From CAVRZY01 sp963725415 (GTDB taxonomy: Bacteria > Acidobacteriota > Terriglobia > Bryobacterales > Bryobacteraceae): a stretch of 18,847 bases of DNA. A program made the translations under genes and the position numbers. The notes below the pieces were generated by a model. The model worked only from the letters and a program-made list of their open reading frames with translations, made no database searches and had not been told where the DNA came from. The stretch is from positions 1 to 18,847 of the forward strand of contig CAVRZY010000171.1 of the NCBI GenBank assembly GCA_963725415.1, read 5' to 3'. Positions 15,295 through 18,847 of this stretch are shown piece after piece. Position 1 is the stretch's first letter, and each line of letters starts with the position of its first letter.

Positions 15295-16653
15295 ATGAAC
15301 TCGCTTCGGAATGTGTTCCGGCCCGCTCCTCACATTCAGAGGCTCCCCGAAGCCCGGATCAGCAAGCTCTATCCCCGGCTGCGCTGGCAGATTCTGGAAT
15401 CCACTTTCATCGGCTACGCCACTTTCTATTTCGTGCGCAACAATCTCCCGGTGATCTCCAAAGAAATGGGACAGTCGCTGGGTTACGGCAAAAGCCAGAT
15501 CGGAGATCTGCTCGCGCTGACGGCGCTGGCCTACGGCCTGGGCAAATTCGTGATGGGCGCCGGGTCCGACCGCAGCAATCCGCGCTACTTCATGCCGGCG
15601 GGACTCCTGCTAACAGCGTTCTGCAACTTTCTGTTCGGAAGCTTGAGCAGCTATCCCGTTCACCTGTTTCTCTGGACTCTTAACGGCTTCGTTCAGGGGA
15701 TGGGGTGGGGGCCCTGCGGGCGTTCCTTGGGCCATTGGTACTCCGTTCGCGAAAGAGGAACCGTGTTCGCCTTCTGGAACATCGCCCACAACGTCGGCGG
15801 TGGGCTCACTGGGATCATCGCCGCCTACAGCACCGCCTGGATGGGATGGCGCTACGCCTTTTATGTCCCCGGATTGCTGGCTGTGCTGGGCGCCATCTAC
15901 TTGATCGTCCGTCTGCGAGACACCCCACAATCGGTCGGCCTCCCGCCCATCGAAGAGTACAAGAACGACTACCGACCCGACGGCGGGCGCGATCGCGAGG
16001 CGGAACTTGGCACCAGAGATCTGTTGCTGAACTATATTCTCAACAACAAGTACCTGTGGCTTTTTGCGGCGGCGAATTTCTTCGTCTACATCGCCCGCTA
16101 CAGCATGCTCGACTGGGGGCCCACGTATCTGAAGGAGGTCAAGCGGGCCAGCCTGGAAGGTGGCGGTTACAGTACCGCCATATTCGAGTTCGCCGGGATC
16201 TTCAGCACCATCCTGATGGGATGGCTCTCCGACAAGCTGGGCGGCCGCAGAGGCATGGTCAGCCTGCTGTGCATGCTTCCCGTGTTTGGCGCTTTTGCCG
16301 GCATCCTGCTTACGCCGCCGGGCCTGCTTTGGCTGGACCTGGTTCTGTTTGGGGTTGTGGGCTTCTTCGTCTATCCGCCCGTGATGCTGCTGGGTGTGAC
16401 CGGCCTGGATTTCAGCTCCAAGAAAGCCGTCGGTACGGCGGCCGGCTTCATCGGACTCTTCGGCTATGTCGGGCGGACCGTGCAGGGCAAGGGACTCGGC
16501 TGGCTGGCCGAGCAATACGGATGGGACATGGCGCTGTACGCGATCCTAGCGGCCTCGTTCCTGGCGATTGCCCTGCTTTCGGTGACGTGGAAACTCCGGC
16601 CGCGCCCCATCGCGGCCAGTTCGGGCGCACCCCGCAGGGCTGGAACCGGGTAG
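15295..16653 (+). CDS. glpT: Glycerol-3-phosphate transporter (organophosphate:phosphate antiporter, MFS)
   Basis: A 452-residue inner-membrane carrier with 12 expected helices that imports sn-glycerol 3-phosphate in exchange for phosphate. Family landmarks are YATFYFVRNNLPV (Arg48), YGLGKFVMG (Lys84), SDRSNPR, QGMGWGPCGR, WNIAHNVGGG (His165), the linker DTPQSVGLPPIEEYKNDY (about 209-226), YIARYSMLDWGPTYLKEVK (Arg268) and AVGTAAGFIGLFGYVG. Arg48, His165 and Arg268 correspond to the substrate-binding Arg45, His165 and Arg269 of E. coli GlpT. The start ATG 15295 has AGGA at 15286-15289. No glpK, glpD or glpQ lies beside it, so any link to glycerol metabolism comes from the protein alone. Other family members (UhpT, PgtP) are less likely given the linker. 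Confidence 0.88.
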   Translation: MNSLRNVFRPAPHIQRLPEARISKLYPRLRWQILESTFIGYATFYFVRNNLPVISKEMGQSLGYGKSQIGDLLALTALAYGLGKFVMGAGSDRSNPRYFMPAGLLLTAFCNFLFGSLSSYPVHLFLWTLNGFVQGMGWGPCGRSLGHWYSVRERGTVFAFWNIAHNVGGGLTGIIAAYSTAWMGWRYAFYVPGLLAVLGAIYLIVRLRDTPQSVGLPPIEEYKNDYRPDGGRDREAELGTRDLLLNYILNNKYLWLFAAANFFVYIARYSMLDWGPTYLKEVKRASLEGGGYSTAIFEFAGIFSTILMGWLSDKLGGRRGMVSLLCMLPVFGAFAGILLTPPGLLWLDLVLFGVVGFFVYPPVMLLGVTGLDFSSKKAVGTAAGFIGLFGYVGRTVQGKGLGWLAEQYGWDMALYAILAASFLAIALLSVTWKLRPRPIAASSGAPRRAGTG

Positions 16654-16675
16654 AAGATGCACGCGCTCGCGGCGC

Positions 16676-18847
16676 CTAACGGACTTCGCGCAGCAGCCAG
16701 GCTGTAAGGGGCGGCTCCTCCCCTGCCTCCCGGATCATCAGCCGGGACGGCGAACCCCGATAGGCCGCGATGGCCGAGGCCATCCCAGCCTTCGCTTGCG
16801 CGGCGGTCAAAGTGCGATTTCGCCCGTCTACAATCCCTTCCAACAGCACCGCGCGGGGCGCCAGCGCAGCGACTATGTCCGGGATGTCGCCAGCCTCCAG
16901 GATTCCGGGGACGATCGCGTCCAGCGGCACGTAGCAGAACCGGTCTTCCAACACCGACAGATACGAGCTCAGGCCCCGGCTCACGGCAACCGCGCCTGCC
17001 TCCTCCTCGTAGAGGGCCGTCAGGAGCGCCAGCAGACCACCCAACGGTTCGGCCTGGTAGAGCACGCGCGGCCCAAGCCGTACGTTGATGCTTTCGTAGG
17101 GCAGGATGCGTTCCGGATTGACCCCAGCAAACGAGTGCCCCCACAGCGCGATGCGTTTGGGATCGATGTCCGGCCGGCGGGAAAGATGAGCGAAAAGGGT
17201 GCGGGTGTCCTTGAGTCGCGCGCCCAGCATCGTGTTGCCCAGCATGAGCTCGACCGAGGCCAGGCTCATGCTCCCCGGCCCGCGTGCCGAATCCGGCGCG
17301 GTCTCACCGACCCCTCGCACGTCCGCCAGGCAAACCGCCACGCCGCCTGCCAGCAGCGCTGCCAGATCGGCGCTGCGGTCAGAGAGAAATCGCTCCTTTC
17401 CGCCCTGCGCCAGAGCGATCACCACGGGAAAGCGTGCGCTGGCCTGTTTGGGCCTGAGCAGCAGCAGGGGGACGCTTAGGCCGGGCTCGGTCTCCAGTAC
17501 CAGCCCCTCCACGGTGAAATCGGCAGCGTCCCTGGACCACAGCGTTCGCACTTGCGCCTGGCGGTTCGGCTCGATGTCACCCAGCTTGGGCTTCAAAGCT
17601 GTCTGCAACTGGCGGCGGCACTCCTGAGTCGAAGCGGAAAGCTTCGAGCGCGCGGCAGCCAAACGTTGCACTGCCACCTCGAGCGCAATCTCGCTGGCCG
17701 GCTTCGGCAAGCGTTCGGCCGCCATCCTGGGTGTCAGGCACATCAACTCTGCTTCCGGGCGAGGGTTGTGGTATTCCCGCGGCGGAATCGGAAAGTCAAA
17801 CCAGCGCTTAAGAATCGGGTACAGGCGCTTGCGCAGGAAGGTCCCGACGTTGGTGCACTCGCCCGGCCCGGGGAATGGACCGAACCCGTCTACCTGATCC
17901 AGGTGGTCCCTGCGACCGTACAGTTCGAAAACCTTCTGGTACCGCACCCAAGCCGGCTGGTGCTCGACGCCCTTGGGCCACGCGATCTCGAACGCATACA
18001 CGAACCGGCGCGGCGCCACCGAGGCGCAGATGAACCAAGGGAAAAACTGATCGGACGCGCTACGCCACAGGTTGCGCGTCGTCTCCCAGCTTCCCCAGCC
18101 CAGCCAGGCGGTATCGAAATCGTATTGGCGAGGCCCCTCCAAATAGTGTTCCTCCGGACCCGCCTCTCCGAAGTTGAACGGGATTACGGCGGCCACGCGC
18201 TGGTCGAGGGCGGCGGCAACTGCCGCCGGGTCGCCTCCGCCCGCTACGGCTCCGATGAGCACGATCCGTGCCGGGTCCACGTACGGGCGTTCGAGCAGCA
18301 AGTCGATTCCCCGCATCAGGTCCCACACCATCCACTTCATGAGGCTTTCGCCCGCCAGGTGTAGCTGTATCCCCAGCGCGTAGCGGGAGTAGTAGCCCTC
18401 GCGCGGCCAGGGATTCGATTGCACCCGCTCCCCCGCTCCCAGTTGGTCCATCACCAGGACCGCAACCCCCAGCCGTGCCCAGGTCATGCCCATGTCCTGT
18501 AGCTCGGATTGCGTTTTCGGCGCGTGATGGCTGTGCACCAACACGATTGCAGGAATCCGCCCCGCGATTCTGTCCGGCAGGTACAGATTGGCGGTCACCA
18601 GCAAATGGGGCCGGCTCTCGTAGACAAGATTTTCGATCACGAACCCATCCCCATAGTCGGCGCGCTTGGTGACGGCTGCGCGCAGCGGCGTACGCTTGGG
18701 AAAAGGCGCCAGCGAAGCTCGTAAGGCAGCCAGGCGCGGATCCCGGAAGCATTCCCAATCCTCCCGTGTGCGGGTCTTTTGCCAGTCGCGTTTCTCCCGC
18801 TGGGCCACTTCCGCCATGCGCGGTAAATTCCACTGAGGCGATACTGA
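16676..18847 (-). CDS. Two-domain alpha/beta-hydrolase, acetyl-xylan-esterase-like; 5' end open at the window edge
   Basis: At least 713 residues from ATG 18817, but the frame stays open through 18847, so the true start probably lies outside; no signal peptide is seen. Two hydrolase-fold halves are visible. In the first (about 60-345), IPAIVLVHSHHAP and GVAVLVMDQLGAGER give the core strands. Its nucleophile elbow reads G-A-V-A-G (189-193), with valine in place of the catalytic serine. In the second (about 435-713), PVVIALAQGGK and GVAVCLADVRGVGET repeat this pattern, and the elbow GHSFA puts Ser562 at the right place; no clear C-terminal histidine follows. Homologues are annotated as acetyl xylan esterases or dienelactone hydrolases. 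Catalysis on acetylated polysaccharide is uncertain here. It converges on glpT with 22 bp between the ends. Confidence 0.72.
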   Translation of the reverse strand, partial: SVSPQWNLPRMAEVAQREKRDWQKTRTREDWECFRDPRLAALRASLAPFPKRTPLRAAVTKRADYGDGFVIENLVYESRPHLLVTANLYLPDRIAGRIPAIVLVHSHHAPKTQSELQDMGMTWARLGVAVLVMDQLGAGERVQSNPWPREGYYSRYALGIQLHLAGESLMKWMVWDLMRGIDLLLERPYVDPARIVLIGAVAGGGDPAAVAAALDQRVAAVIPFNFGEAGPEEHYLEGPRQYDFDTAWLGWGSWETTRNLWRSASDQFFPWFICASVAPRRFVYAFEIAWPKGVEHQPAWVRYQKVFELYGRRDHLDQVDGFGPFPGPGECTNVGTFLRKRLYPILKRWFDFPIPPREYHNPRPEAELMCLTPRMAAERLPKPASEIALEVAVQRLAAARSKLSASTQECRRQLQTALKPKLGDIEPNRQAQVRTLWSRDAADFTVEGLVLETEPGLSVPLLLLRPKQASARFPVVIALAQGGKERFLSDRSADLAALLAGGVAVCLADVRGVGETAPDSARGPGSMSLASVELMLGNTMLGARLKDTRTLFAHLSRRPDIDPKRIALWGHSFAGVNPERILPYESINVRLGPRVLYQAEPLGGLLALLTALYEEEAGAVAVSRGLSSYLSVLEDRFCYVPLDAIVPGILEAGDIPDIVAALAPRAVLLEGIVDGRNRTLTAAQAKAGMASAIAAYRGSPSRLMIREAGEEPPLTAWLLREVR

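Noticed and set aside
15610..16515. 301-codon minus-strand frame opposite glpT
   Set aside because: glpT is certain on the plus strand and the antisense product is low-complexity.
1..18847. CRISPR arrays, tRNA/rRNA genes, transposases or phage genes
   Set aside because: No regular direct-repeat array, cloverleaf-like segment, rRNA motif or recombinase motif was noticed on reading; this was by eye, without a search program.

Overview
The window is GC-rich and gene-dense and most resembles Acidobacteriota, probably a Solibacter/Bryobacter-like lineage. This rests on a ~1,150-residue Oar-like TonB-dependent receptor with an N-terminal carboxypeptidase-regulatory domain, a tandem active/inactive M16 peptidase pair, a bamA-ompH locus, and short GGGACA...TGTCCC intergenic hairpins. 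The assignment is by family recognition only; no rRNA or tRNA gene was seen. Both edges cut through genes, so the window may be a whole contig.

Layout, left to right. Positions 1-178 (minus) hold a fragment of a heavy-metal P-type ATPase, joined head-to-head inside codons to the 3' two-thirds of a Wzz/GumC polysaccharide co-polymerase (177-773, plus). A BY-kinase-like ATPase with a seven-tyrosine cluster (859-1776) follows. Together they form the end of a polysaccharide-export module whose upstream part is missing or replaced. Next come a small unrecognised membrane protein (1993-2538), an intergenic inverted repeat with three CGCAAAG units, and the outer-membrane biogenesis pair: bamA (2766-5682, reading frame broken by five apparent single-C indels) and an OmpH/Skp-like periplasmic chaperone (5750-6379). 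Imperfect GGGACA...GTCCC hairpins lie on either side of the chaperone gene.

The minus strand from 11431 down to 6390 is a tightly packed four-gene operon: PolX-PHP DNA polymerase/exonuclease, a zinc-site M16 peptidase, an M16 partner without the zinc motif, and a Nudix hydrolase resembling ADP-ribose pyrophosphatases. The junctions are TGA-G-ATG, TGATG and GTGA, which implies translational coupling. The Oar-like receptor (11528-14974, plus) diverges from this operon with an apparently leaderless start. A 320-bp gap follows with a hairpin and what looks like the C-terminal remnant of a MazF/PemK toxin. Then come a well-conserved glycerol-3-phosphate transporter GlpT (15295-16653) and, convergent to it, a two-domain alpha/beta-hydrolase related to acetyl xylan esterases (16676 to the right edge), whose first GxSxG motif has lost its serine.

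I found no CRISPR array, insertion sequence or defence system, and nothing I would call a new system with confidence. The items most worth checking are the ATPase/Wzz junction, the cluster of C indels in bamA, the coupled PolX-M16-M16-Nudix operon, the toxin remnant and the small hairpin family.
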